From NCBI RefSeq assembly GCF_002201475.1, contig NZ_CP021422.1, positions 372,001 through 436,000 of the forward strand: 64,000 nucleotides of DNA. The letters run 5' to 3'. This DNA comes from Acutalibacter muris. Its GTDB lineage: Bacteria; Bacillota; Clostridia; Oscillospirales; Acutalibacteraceae. Position numbers and translations under genes: made by a program. Positions 41,807 through 50,306 of this stretch are shown here, piece after piece (position 1 is the first letter of the stretch; the number at the start of each line of letters is the position of its first letter). A model generated the notes under the pieces. The model had not been told where the DNA came from, ran no database searches, and was given only the letters and a program-made list of their open reading frames with translations.

Positions 41807-42373
41807 TCAACGCTCATCCAATGCAACTGAAATTGTTTCGTTCTCTCCGGCCCCATTAGAAACCGATAATATCACTGTATCTCCATCCCAAACAAGCGAG
41901 TATTCGCCAGCACAGATTGGTCTATGACCATCATCGGTGATAATGCGTTCTTTTGGATAAATCAGAAATGGATTGACCCGCTCAAATAAAACAACTTGCC
42001 CGGAAATCAAGCTGACATTTTCCATAATAACGATGGTATGCGTGTTGTCTGGTGAAGTGAAGCTATGGTATTCCTCCGCCCCATTAAGAAGGACACAAAG
42101 AAAATTCCAACATAACAATACAAGAGCCACACCACCAGCAATCACCGCAAGTGTTATTTTATTTTTCAATGCTTTTTCGGTTTCTCGATAATGCAGAAAC
42201 ACAAGTGTTATTCCACAAACCGCCGCAATGCAGTTTAGTATGCCCTGTATACGAAATGCCGTTCCCGTAGTGCCAATCAGCAGATTATAGTCCATCATCC
42301 AAATAATGATTACGATGCAAGGGAAAGCAAGCCACAGGGCAAGATACACATTCAAAAATCTTCGCAATTTCAT
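41807..42373 (-). CDS. Membrane protein of unknown function (cargo)
   Basis: 188 residues: about three or four membrane segments in the first 110 residues (YLALWLAFPCIVIIIWMM, GILNCIAAVCGITLVFL, ITLAVIAGGVALVLLCW), then a hydrophilic beta-rich domain (DGHRPICAGEYSLVWDGDTV) probably outside the cell. No family recognised. GGAGATAAG precedes the ATG. It leads a two- or three-gene cargo transcript from the promoter at 42417-42445. Confidence 0.7.
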   Translation of the reverse strand: MKLRRFLNVYLALWLAFPCIVIIIWMMDYNLLIGTTGTAFRIQGILNCIAAVCGITLVFLHYRETEKALKNKITLAVIAGGVALVLLCWNFLCVLLNGAEEYHSFTSPDNTHTIVIMENVSLISGQVVLFERVNPFLIYPKERIITDDGHRPICAGEYSLVWDGDTVILSVSNGAGENETISVALDER

Positions 42374-42416
42374 TTTCGCTTATCTCCACAACAGCCTTTG
42401 GGCGTTTCTGTGATGT

Positions 42417-42445
42417 ATTATAGCATAGAGGATAAAATTTTTCCA
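42417..42445 (-). promoter_or_regulatory. Promoter for the cargo genes
   Basis: Minus-strand TGGAAA (42445-42440) and TATAAT (42422-42417), 17-base spacer, extended TGC. Confidence 0.65.
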
Positions 42446-42463
42446 CTGGTTTTCTGCCGGTCA

Positions 42464-42498
42464 AGGGGTGTCCATGCTGGTACTGCATAGACACCCCT
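42464..42498 (-). terminator. Hairpin after the DUF3847 gene
   Basis: AGGGGTGTC-ATGC pairs with GCAT-GACACCCCT (14 positions, one mismatch), loop of seven bases. No T run follows on the minus strand; it may still separate the DUF3847 transcript from the cargo promoter. Confidence 0.45.
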
Positions 42499-42507
42499 CC
42501 ACATACA

Positions 42508-42578
42508 CCGTTACCCCTGCGCCGCGCTCCCGTCTGCGCCGTCCTCCTGCGCTGGATGGGTGGTTTTGGCGGCGGGCT
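42508..42578. repeat. Direct repeat, copy 2, flanking cargo genes
   Basis: Counterpart of the repeat at 40881-40962; the shared core is CCGTCCTCCTGCGCTG with a similar GGCGG end. It lies immediately after the DUF3847 stop. Confidence 0.65.
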
Positions 42579-42583
42579 GGGTG

Positions 42584-42895
42584 TTAATCCCTCCCCGACG
42601 ATTCCTCGCCCTGTGCGGGGGCTGTGGCGGCATTCTGGGTGGTCAAGCCGTCCAGGATACGGCGGCTGTGGTCGGCGGCGATGGTCTGCTCTACAAAGGT
42701 CTTGAACTGCTCCTCGGTCAGAGGGATGGTGTCGGGCAGCAGCTTCTCGATAAACCCCATGCGCTTGCAGAGGCGGTTCGTCCTGTCCTTGCGCTCCTGC
42801 TCTTTCTGCTCCTGGATCAGCCGCTTTTTCTTGTTTTCAAGCTGCTTGATTTCTTCCTCGATGCTTGCGATTTTCTCAATTTTGGTCTTTGCCAT
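42584..42895 (-). CDS. DUF3847 family protein
   Basis: 103 residues, charged and coiled-coil rich at the N-terminus (KIASIEEEIKQLENKKKRLI), then LCKRMGFIEKLLPDTIPLTE and FVEQTIAADHSRRIL. This matches DUF3847, a small protein regularly found between relaxase and recombinase genes in mobilizable elements of Clostridia; its role is unknown. ATG at 42895 with AAAGGAG upstream. Confidence 0.8.
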   Translation of the reverse strand: MAKTKIEKIASIEEEIKQLENKKKRLIQEQKEQERKDRTNRLCKRMGFIEKLLPDTIPLTEEQFKTFVEQTIAADHSRRILDGLTTQNAATAPAQGEESSGRD

Positions 42896-42984
42896 TGTCA
42901 ATTTCTCCTTTCAATTTTTCAGTCTGGAATGGATAGGAATGGAAAAGCCGCCACGCTCTTTTTGGCATGGCGGCTCGGTGGGGT

Positions 42985-43740
42985 TCAGATGGCGGCATGG
43001 GCGGCTCCGGCTTCCTGCGGCCTGATTTCGTAGGCTGTGCCTTTCAGGATTGCCGCCCGCTGTGCTTCCTTGGCGGCTTTCTTGGCGGCTACCTTTCGGG
43101 CATAGCGTACCTTGTCCCGCTCACGCAAAGCCGCCCGCTGTTCCTCCGTCATTTCGTGGCGGCGCTTTTTCTTGCTCTTTCTTACCGGCGTTTCCTCCGG
43201 CTGTTCCTCCTGTTCGGGCAGGTCAAATTTGCCGATAAAGTTCAGATAGATTTCAACCTCCTGCTCCCGCACTCCGTTTACTTTGGTGGCCTCATGGACG
43301 ATTATCTTCTCCACAAATTCATTCAGCAGGGAAGCGGAAAACTCGTTAAACTCGGTGTGCCGCTTCACCAGTTCGATAAACTTGTCGGCCCTCACGCTGT
43401 CGGTGTTGTAGCGGTCGATTTCGGCCTGCAATCTCTCGATTTCCCCGTCAAGGGTTTTCTGCTCGGTGTCGTAGCCGGTCAGCAGTTCGGAAAAGTGGTT
43501 TTCGGGTATCTTCCCCGTGGCGTAGGCTTCATAAAGTTTCTTTATCAAGCCGCTGATTTCCTCCCGCCGCCGCTTGGCCTTTGACAGCTTTTTGCGGCTC
43601 TCCCTTACCGCCGCCTCCTGTTGTAACTCCGATTTCTCCCGGACGCGCTCGATAAACTCCGCTTCGTTTTCCCGCACATATCCGCTCACCCGCCGTATGG
43701 CTTCCAGCACCAGGCTTTCCACAACGCTGACGCGGATATA
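42985..43740 (-). pseudogene. Large serine recombinase, C-terminal fragment
   Basis: About 250 residues of the C-terminal part of a TndX/TnpX-like recombinase. The frame starts abruptly at HYIRVSVVESLVLEAIRRV, which in intact proteins lies after the catalytic and zinc-ribbon domains, then runs through a coiled coil (SKLSKAKRRREEISGLIKKL-like region) and ends with a basic tail. The catalytic Ser and the resolvase domain are missing because the frame meets host sequence at about 43740. An internal ATG at 43722 without a good ribosome site is not a credible start. The element can therefore not excise with its own enzyme. Confidence 0.85.
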
Positions 43741-45338
43741 GTGACAGGTGCAGCTTCGGGAATAGTGGCGGTAGCTGGAACAGACATACCTGGTACACTG
43801 AGCAGGACGCCGAAAAGGACGAGACCCTGCTGTACGCCAACTTCCACGGCCTGGACCCCAACGCCGAGAACGTGGAGATAAGCGTGCGCCCGGCCTGCTT
43901 CTACCCCAGGAGGGAGGGCGTTGGCTATATAACCCTGTCCGGCTTCACGGTGTGCAGGGCCGCTACCCAGTGGGCTCCGCCCACCGCGTACCAGGAGGGC
44001 ATGATAGGCCCCCACTGGTCAAAGGGCTGGGTGATAGAGGACTGCGAGATATACGAGTCAAAGTGCAGCGGCATCTCCCTTGGCAAGTACAGGCAGCCGG
44101 ACAACGACAATAAGTGGCTGCACAAAAAATACAAGGACGGCACCCAGACCGAGCGGGAGTGCATCTGCCGGGCCCAGTACGAGGGGTGGACAAAGGAGCG
44201 CATTGGTTCCCATATTGTGCGGCGGTGCAATATCCACGACTGCGGCCAGACCGGCATAGTGGGCCATCTGGGCGGGGTGTTCTCACTTATCGAGGACAAC
44301 CATATCCACCATATAAACAACAAACAGAACCTGGCCGGGGCGGAGATAGGCGGCATCAAAATGCACGCCGCCATCGATGTTATTATCCGGCGCAACCATT
44401 TCCACCACTGCACCCGGGGCCTTTGGCTGGATTGGCAGGCCCAGGGCACCAGGGTGACCGGGAACTTTTTCCATCATAACACCCTGCCCAACCTCAGCGA
44501 GACTGAGGAGCCGGACCCCACTGCCTTGATGGGCATGGGCGAAGACATCTTCGTGGAGGTCTCCCACGGGCCCACCCTGATCGACAACAATATCCTGCTC
44601 TCCCATCGGTCCATGAAGCTGGCCTGCCAGGGAGTGGCAGTGGTACACAACCTTATCGGAGGCGGCCTTGCGGCGGTGGGCATTGGCACGGATAACGGCG
44701 CAAAGACTCTCAGTTCGCTCCGGTACACCCCCTATCATGTGCCCCACAGGACCGAGGTGGCGGGCTTTATGACCTTCCTGCACGGGGATATGCGGTTCTA
44801 TAACAATATCTTCGTCCAGCAGCCCATGCACCCGGTGCTAAAGGCCGCCATGGAGGCCATGAAGGGGGGAAGCGGCTGGGACGACGGCAACGTAGCCGTG
44901 GGCACCTTCCCCTATGACGGCTATCCCACCTATGAGGAGTGGGACAGAGAGTTCGAGGGCTACTGCGGCATGGGCAGCGAGCCCAGCGACAGGTACTATA
45001 TGCACCTGCCGGTCTGGGCCGGGGGGAACGTCTATGCCAACGGTGCCGTGCCCTGGGAGAAGGAAAAGGACTTTACAAAGATAGAGGGCGTGGAGCTTTC
45101 GCTCGGCTATGAGAACGGCGAATATACCCTGAAGACCAACCTATACGAGTTGCTGCCAAAGCTGGATACGCCGATGGTGTCCACAGAGCTGCTGGGCGAG
45201 GCTTTTGAGCCCGAGCAGCGGTTCGAGGGGCCGGACGGCGAGGCTATCGTGTTCGACAGCGATTACTTCGGAGAGCATAGGGGCATACGGCCGGTGCCGG
45301 GGCCCTTTGAGAGCGCGGGGGCCGTTTTGAAGCTGTAA
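43741..45338 (+). pseudogene. Beta-helix protein gene, 3' fragment
   Basis: The frame is open from 43731. Host-like sequence becomes clear at TWYTEQDAEKDETLLYANF and continues to the stop at 45338 (about 525 residues): SGFTVCRAATQWAPPTAYQE, SKGWVIEDCEIYESKCSGIS, IVRRCNIHDCGQTGIVGHLG, then further beta-helix coils with HHCTRGLWLDWQAQGTRVTG. It belongs with the 5' fragment at 37254. Compared with intact relatives as I recall them, some tens of codons between the two fragments are missing. The family occurs in carbohydrate-degradation loci; the kduI gene follows. Confidence 0.82.
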
Positions 45339-45483
45339 ACTGGAGCCGGCAGGATCAAAACCGTGCCGGGCTGTGAACCAAAGGCTTTATACAGATGGTT
45401 TGTATGGATATGCAGAGGGCGATATGGAAATTGGCGCGGTCCTGGCAAGATAAATGTATAAATGTGCAGAAAGGAAGATTCAA

Positions 45484-46326
45484 ATGGACATTCGCTACAG
45501 CGCAAATCCTAATGACGTAAAACGCTACACCACCGAGGAGCTCCGCCGGGAGTTCCACATCACCGGCCTCTACCGGCCGGATACGGTGCAGGCCGTCTAC
45601 AGCCACGTTGACCGCATGGTGACTCTGGGGGTTATGCCGGTAAATGAAACAGTGCCCATTGACAAGGGCATAGACGTGTGGGCGAACTTCGGCACCCGCT
45701 TTTTCCTGGAACGCCGGGAGGCAGGGCTGTTCAACCTGGGCGGCGCAGGTGTTGTGGCGTGCGAAGGCACAGAATACAAGATGGGGTATAAGGACTGCCT
45801 GTACATCGCAATGGGGACAAAACAAGTCACTTTTAAGAGCGAGGACAGCAGCAATCCTGCACGGTTCTACGTGGTCAGCGCACCGGCTCATCGCGCCTAT
45901 GAGACGAGACTTATTACCCTTGAGGAGGCCGCAAAAAAGCCGTTAGGCTCTGCTGAAAGTTCAAATAAGCGGGTGATAAATCAGTTTATCCACCCGGACG
46001 TGCTTCCCACCTGCCAGCTTTCCATGGGCATGACCTGCCTGGAGCCCGGCTCCGTCTGGAACACCATGCCCTGCCATACCCACGAGCGGAGAATGGAAAT
46101 TTATACATACTTTGAGATACCCGAAGACAACGTAGTATTCCACCTGATGGGCCAGGGGGACGAGACCCGGCACATTGTCATGCAGAATTTCGACGCTGCC
46201 ATCTCCCCAAGCTGGAGCATACACGCTGGTTGCGGCACGTCAAATTATACCTTTATCTGGGCCATGGGCGGGGAGAACCAGGCCTTTGACGACATGGATG
46301 TGATACCTACAACGGACTTGAAGTGA
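45484..46326 (+). CDS. kduI: 5-dehydro-4-deoxy-D-glucuronate isomerase
   Basis: Isomerises 4-deoxy-L-threo-5-hexosulose uronate to 3-deoxy-D-glycero-2,5-hexodiulosonate in uronate breakdown. 280 residues. The cupin metal site is visible: PCHTHERRMEIYTYF (His-x-His and Glu) near residue 195 and SIHAGCGTSNYTFIWAMGGE (His) near residue 245. ATG at 45484 with AAAGGAAG is preferred to the ATG at 45454. kduD follows nine bases after its stop, forming an operon. Confidence 0.95.
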   Translation: MDIRYSANPNDVKRYTTEELRREFHITGLYRPDTVQAVYSHVDRMVTLGVMPVNETVPIDKGIDVWANFGTRFFLERREAGLFNLGGAGVVACEGTEYKMGYKDCLYIAMGTKQVTFKSEDSSNPARFYVVSAPAHRAYETRLITLEEAAKKPLGSAESSNKRVINQFIHPDVLPTCQLSMGMTCLEPGSVWNTMPCHTHERRMEIYTYFEIPEDNVVFHLMGQGDETRHIVMQNFDAAISPSWSIHAGCGTSNYTFIWAMGGENQAFDDMDVIPTTDLK

Positions 46327-46335
46327 GGCAATAAA

Positions 46336-47136
46336 ATGAATATTCTGGATAATTTTTCATTAAAGGGCAAGACCGCTCTGGTGACGGGCGCGTCCTACGG
46401 GATCGGTTTTGCCATCGCCAGCGCCTATGCTGAATCCGGGGCCACGGTGGTTTTTAACGACATCAATCAAGATTTGGTGGACAAAGGACTTGCCGCATAC
46501 CGGGAGAAGGGTATCAAGGCCCATGGTTACGTCTGCGACGTGACAGACGAGCAGGCTGTCCAGACACTGGTAAAGCAGATTGAAACTGATGTTGGCACTA
46601 TCGACATTCTGGTTAATAATGCAGGCATTATACGCCGGGTCCCCATGCTGGACATGAGCGCCGAAGAGTTCCGCAAGGTGATCGACGTGGATTTGAACGC
46701 CCCGTTCATCGTGGCAAAGGCCGTGCTGCCCGGCATGATAGCGAAGGGCCACGGTAAAATTATCAACATCTGCTCCATGATGAGCGAGCTGGGCCGGGAG
46801 ACCGTCAGCGCCTACGCCGCCGCCAAAGGCGGGCTGAAAATGCTTACCCGGAACATCTGCTCCGAATATGGCTGCAGGAATATACAGTGCAACGGCATTG
46901 GCCCGGGCTACATCGCCACGCCACAGACCGCACCCTTGCGGGAGACCCAGCCCGACGGCAGCCGCCCTCCCTTCGACCAGTTCATCGTGGCCAAGACCCC
47001 CGCCGCCCGCTGGGGCACGGTGGAGGACCTCGTGGGTCCGGCGGTGTTCCTGGCAAGCGACGCCTCCAACTTTGTAAACGGACAGATATTGTATGTGGAC
47101 GGCGGGATTTTGGCTTATATTGGCAAGCAGCCTTGA
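46336..47136 (+). CDS. kduD: 2-dehydro-3-deoxy-D-gluconate 5-dehydrogenase
   Basis: Short-chain dehydrogenase, 266 residues, reduces 3-deoxy-D-glycero-2,5-hexodiulosonate to KDG. Motifs: TGASYGIGFAIASA near residue 18, VNNAGIIRRVPMLD, catalytic Ser in NICSMMSE and YAAAKGG with the catalytic Tyr and Lys. Being next to kduI settles the KduD assignment among SDR enzymes. GAGG precedes the ATG. A terminator follows at 47155. Confidence 0.94.
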   Translation: MNILDNFSLKGKTALVTGASYGIGFAIASAYAESGATVVFNDINQDLVDKGLAAYREKGIKAHGYVCDVTDEQAVQTLVKQIETDVGTIDILVNNAGIIRRVPMLDMSAEEFRKVIDVDLNAPFIVAKAVLPGMIAKGHGKIINICSMMSELGRETVSAYAAAKGGLKMLTRNICSEYGCRNIQCNGIGPGYIATPQTAPLRETQPDGSRPPFDQFIVAKTPAARWGTVEDLVGPAVFLASDASNFVNGQILYVDGGILAYIGKQP

Positions 47137-47154
47137 GGTGGGAAACAAAACAGC

Positions 47155-47189
47155 AAAAAAGCGCTCGGCTACCGGCCAAGCGCTTTTTT
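47155..47189. terminator. Bidirectional terminator between kduD and GH88
   Basis: AAAAAAGCGCT and AGCGCTTTTTT with inner GGC/GCC pairs; T run on both strands. Confidence 0.9.
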
Positions 47190-47196
47190 CTATGTC

Positions 47197-48340
47197 TTAC
47201 CAGATAACCAGTTCTTTGCCACAGAGCTTCATCAGTGCCTCCAAAAAATAGTAGTCCCCATAAATGATGGAAAACTCATGTTCCTTGTCATGGTAAGCCC
47301 CGGTGCATTTGGTGAGGAAATTGTCCTCGTCCTCGTTCCAGTTGAAACTGTGCTTTTCCAAGGCTTGCAGCAGCTTTACCGCCGCGCTTAAGTACACATC
47401 GCTCTGCCTGCCGTCAGAGAGTTTACTGAGCTCGATGAGCCCGCAGGCGGCGATAGCGGCGGCGGCGGAGTCCTCCCAGGCGGGCTCGGTGGGCTGGCGG
47501 AAGTCCACGGGGATAAGGCCGCTCTCGGGGATATTCGCCATGAAGTAGTTGGCGATACGCTCTGCGGCGCTCAAAAACTCCGGGTTCTTGGTATGCAGAT
47601 AACTGAGGGTAAAGCCGTACAGCCCCCAGGCCTGACCCCTGGTCCAGGAGGAGCCGGTCTCGTACCCCTGCCCGCCGTAGGTGGTGACATACTCGCCGGT
47701 ATGGGTGTCAAACTCTACGATATGGTTGACGGAGCCGTCTCCGCGCACAAAATGCTGTGCCGCCGTATGGGCGTGGTTCTCGGCGATTTGGGAAAAGCGT
47801 GGGTCGCCGGTCTCCTCGCTGGCCCAGTACAGCAGGGGCAGGTTCATCATGCAGTCGATGATGGCCCAGCCGCTGCGGTCCACGTCCGAGCCTTCCCAGT
47901 CGTTCCAGGCGCGGAGGAATTTCCCGGCGGGGTTATAGCGCCCTGCCAGTACCTCTGCCGCCAGCAGCCCCCCGCTTTTTGGAACGCTCGTTCCCGGTGA
48001 CCCGGTAGTCGGCAACTGCGGTGGGCAGCCACTTGAAGCCGTTGTCGTGGTCCATCATATCGTAGTGTAGGAAACAGGTATCAAACTTTTCCTCGCTCCA
48101 GCGGGCGATTTCCTGATAGCGCTTCTCGCCGGTGAGGACGTGCATCTGCCACATTATGCCGCCCCAGAAGCCGTTGGTCCACCAGCTGATATTCCTCTCG
48201 TCGGACTTGTCCGCATGGATGCCGTCCTTGGTGTCGTAGGGTATCTTCTCTGCCGAGCGCTCCCGCACCTTCTCCATTTTCTTTGCCATGCGGCTGGGGG
48301 TTTCCTCGACCCATTTGCTTTGATTTTCAGTCAGCTTCAT
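47197..48340 (-). pseudogene. GH88 unsaturated glucuronyl hydrolase, frameshifted at a G run
   Basis: The ATG at 48340 (AAGGAG upstream) opens MKLTENQSKWVEETPSRMAK, with ISWWTNGFWGGIMWQMHVLT and HDNGFKWLPTAVADYRVTGN. The frame is lost at a run of six G (C6 at 47968-47973 on the plus strand). Removing one G joins it exactly to the next frame as NERSKKRGLLAAEVLAGRY and on to the stop at 47197 (FLRAWND, SSWTRGQAWGLYGFTLSY, the usual GH88 active-site region). Without the shift the protein would be about 380 residues, the family norm. The role would be release of unsaturated uronate from oligosaccharides in the cytoplasm. Confidence 0.85.
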
Positions 48341-48454
48341 ACCTATCACTCCTTATATTCTCACTGCTCATATTTTGCGTCGGTCAACTGGATTTGGCCT
48401 GTCAGGCATGGGTTCTCCCGTCCATGCAGCTCTTTCCCGTACTTTCTTTTTAAA

Positions 48455-48483
48455 ATTATACCATATTGACAGACAGAAAGCAA
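48455..48483 (-). promoter_or_regulatory. Sigma-A promoter for GH88
   Basis: Minus-strand TTGCTT (48483-48478) and TATAAT (48460-48455), 17-base spacer, extended TGG. Confidence 0.8.
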
Positions 48484-48610
48484 TTGTCAGCGGCAGGAGG
48501 GGCGGTCTTCCCGACCCGAGAGGGAACGCATCCCGGGCCGAGGCGGCGCAGAGGGGGAGGAAATATATTGTCATAAGCGAATAACCCCTTTCGTAATCGG
48601 GCAGTTCTGC

Positions 48611-48645
48611 AAAATGCACATCTGTTTTGAAAAGATGTGCATTTT
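48611..48645. repeat. Perfect palindrome in the GH88/Gfo-Idh divergent region
   Basis: AAAATGCACATCT and AGATGTGCATTTT, 13 pairs, nine-base loop. It lies 12 bases before the -35 of the plus-strand promoter, so it is either an operator or a terminator-like hairpin. The rest of the divergent region (48484-48610) shows no gene. Confidence 0.6.
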
Positions 48646-48656
48646 CGCGTCCACCC

Positions 48657-48685
48657 TTGACTTTCAGGGCCCGCTGTGGTATAAA
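48657..48685 (+). promoter_or_regulatory. Sigma-A promoter for the Gfo/Idh gene
   Basis: TTGACT (48657-48662) and TATAAA (48680-48685), 17-base spacer. Confidence 0.8.
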
Positions 48686-48689
48686 AAAT

Positions 48690-48744
48690 AAATGCGGAAG
48701 AACTCTCCCGCCCCGCTTTTGGGGCTTCATGCTCTTCCGCATTT
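48690..48744 (+). promoter_or_regulatory. 5' stem-loop of the Gfo/Idh transcript
   Basis: AAATGCGGAAGA and TCTTCCGCATTT (12 perfect pairs) enclose an inner GCCCC/GGGGC hairpin. The predicted transcript start (about 48692) falls at the base of the stem, so the mRNA would begin with this structure, 28 bases before the start codon. Confidence 0.6.
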
Positions 48745-48772
48745 AATATTACAACCTGCGAGGAGAAATATT

Positions 48773-49828
48773 ATGTTAAAAAGCAAAAAAATCATACGAG
48801 TAGCCGTTATCGGTGGGGGCGCCGTGGCCCAGCGCAGGCATCTGCCGGAGTATGCTGAAAATCCCAATGCGGAGATCGCCGGGGTCTTAGATTTCAATAT
48901 GGACCGGGCGAAGGAGCTGGCGGAGATATATGGCGGCAGGGTCTACGGCTCCATGGAGGAGGTGCTCTCTGACGGCTCGGTGGACGCTGTGAGCGTCTGT
49001 ACCCCCAACGCCACTCACGCCGAATACAGCATAAAAGCCCTTGAAGCTGGCAAGCATGTGCTTGTGGAAAAGCCCATGGCCCTAAGCCTTCAGGAGACCA
49101 GGGCCATGATGGCGGCCCGGGAGAGGTCGGGGAGGACCATGATGCTGGGCCATAACCAGCGGCTGATAAGGGCCCATACAAAGGCAAAGGAGCTGTTGAA
49201 GGCCGGCTCTATTGGGGAGCTGCTGTTTTTCCAGAGCAGCTTCAAGCATCCCGGCCCCGAGACCTGGTCCGCCGACCCCGGGGCGGACACGTGGTTCTTC
49301 CAAAAGGACAAGGCAAACTTTGGCGTTATGGGGGACCTGGGGGCCCATAAGATAGACCTGATACGGTATCTTACCGACTCCGAGATAAAGAGTGTGTTCG
49401 CGGATATGCGCACCCTTGACAAAAAATACGCCGACGGCTGCCCCATAGAGCTGGAGGACAACGCCGTGTGTATGTTCAACATGGAGAACGGCCTGCCGGG
49501 CATAATGCACTACAGCTGGACCAACTATGGCCGGGAGGACAACTCCACTATAATCTACGGCACCAAGGGCGTGATGAAAATATTCGGCGACTATGCTGAC
49601 GATATCGTTTTGGAGATGCGCGACGGCATACAGGTAAAGTACACCGTGGGCGGCATCGCCACAAACGCCAACCAGACCAAGAGCGGCGTTATCGACGAGT
49701 TTATCGCGGCCCTCCTAGAGGGCCGTGAGCCCATAGTCACGGCGGTGGACGGTCATAACACTCTGGCCGTTATAGAGACCGCCATGCGCTCCGCCCGGGA
49801 GAAGAAATGGCTTGATATAGCGTACTGA
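48773..49828 (+). CDS. Gfo/Idh/MocA family oxidoreductase
   Basis: 351 residues. N-terminal NAD(P) fold: VAVIGGGAVAQRRHLPEYAE; DAVSVCTPNATHAEYSIKAL and GKHVLVEKPMALSLQE follow (EKP is the family catalytic-region motif). The C-terminal substrate domain includes FGVMGDLGAHKIDLIRYL (His near the active site). The substrate is not recognisable; a sugar acid, inositol or glycoside derivative is likely given the neighbours. ATG at 48773 with GAGGAG upstream; the longer open frame covers the promoter and 5' stem-loop. Confidence 0.88.
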   Translation: MLKSKKIIRVAVIGGGAVAQRRHLPEYAENPNAEIAGVLDFNMDRAKELAEIYGGRVYGSMEEVLSDGSVDAVSVCTPNATHAEYSIKALEAGKHVLVEKPMALSLQETRAMMAARERSGRTMMLGHNQRLIRAHTKAKELLKAGSIGELLFFQSSFKHPGPETWSADPGADTWFFQKDKANFGVMGDLGAHKIDLIRYLTDSEIKSVFADMRTLDKKYADGCPIELEDNAVCMFNMENGLPGIMHYSWTNYGREDNSTIIYGTKGVMKIFGDYADDIVLEMRDGIQVKYTVGGIATNANQTKSGVIDEFIAALLEGREPIVTAVDGHNTLAVIETAMRSAREKKWLDIAY

Positions 49829-49837
49829 CCTTGTGCT

Positions 49838-50305
49838 CTACAGCCTAAGCCTCGAGAAGTCGGCGCAGGCCTCGATGGAGCTGACTACTATGCTCAGCCC
49901 CTCCTCGTCCTCCTCGCTGAACCGGCCTCTCTCCGGGCTGTCGATATCCAGCACGCCTACTATCCTCCCGCCGCTGCAAAGGGGCAGAACTATCTCCGAC
50001 CGGGAGGCGCTGTCGCAGGCGATATGCCCGGGAAACCTGTGCACGTCCTCCACCCGGAGGAGGCGCCCCTCACGCACCGCCGTGCCGCATACGCCCTTTC
50101 CGATCTCTATCCTGACACAGGCGGGACTGCCCTGGAAGGGGCCAAGAAGCAGGCTGCCATTATCAATAAGGTAGAAGCCCACCCAGTTTATGCGCTCAAT
50201 ACCCTCGTTTAAAACAGCCGAAGCGTTGGAAAGCAGGGGGAGGAAGTCCCCGCAGACCCCAGCCAGCGCTTCGATTTGTTTTGCCATAAGCTTATAGTCA
50301 GGCAT
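49838..50305 (-). CDS. Free methionine-(R)-sulfoxide reductase (GAF domain)
   Basis: 155 residues, a single GAF domain of the fRMsr type. INWVGFYLIDNGSLLLGPFQ and the three conserved Cys (in SPACVRIEIGKGVCGTA and HIACDSAS) are visible, with the end motif GVLDIDSPERGRFSEED. It reduces free Met-R-sulfoxide. It starts one base after the stop of the C39-like SLH protein gene, so the two are cotranscribed. Confidence 0.92.
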   Translation of the reverse strand: MPDYKLMAKQIEALAGVCGDFLPLLSNASAVLNEGIERINWVGFYLIDNGSLLLGPFQGSPACVRIEIGKGVCGTAVREGRLLRVEDVHRFPGHIACDSASRSEIVLPLCSGGRIVGVLDIDSPERGRFSEEDEEGLSIVVSSIEACADFSRLRL

Positions 50306-50306
50306 T

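Larger units (their letters stand above)
37461..43740. mobile_element. Mobilizable element (MobQ relaxase, serine recombinase remnant) in a beta-helix gene
   Basis: About 6.3 kb separating the two halves of a beta-helix gene. Contents: lipoprotein (37.8 kb), hypothetical protein (38.9 kb), MobA/L relaxase (39.3-40.7 kb), oriT (40.78-40.87 kb), three AT-rich cargo genes (41.0-42.4 kb), DUF3847 protein (42.6 kb) and a large serine recombinase lacking its N-terminal half (43.0-43.7 kb). The gene set matches integrative mobilizable elements of gut Clostridia. The left edge is placed where the host frame loses homology (37460/37461), the right edge where the recombinase frame gives way to host-like sequence (about 43740). 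No target duplication can be seen because host sequence and the recombinase N-terminus are missing at the right side. Confidence 0.8.

Noticed and set aside
41577..41810. Alternative 77-codon ORF overlapping the small cargo membrane protein
   Set aside because: The 71-codon frame gives two clean membrane segments; this one gives none.
37461..43720. AGGCTTT at both sides of the element as a target-site duplication
   Set aside because: The right copy lies inside the recombinase gene, not at the junction, so it is coincidental.
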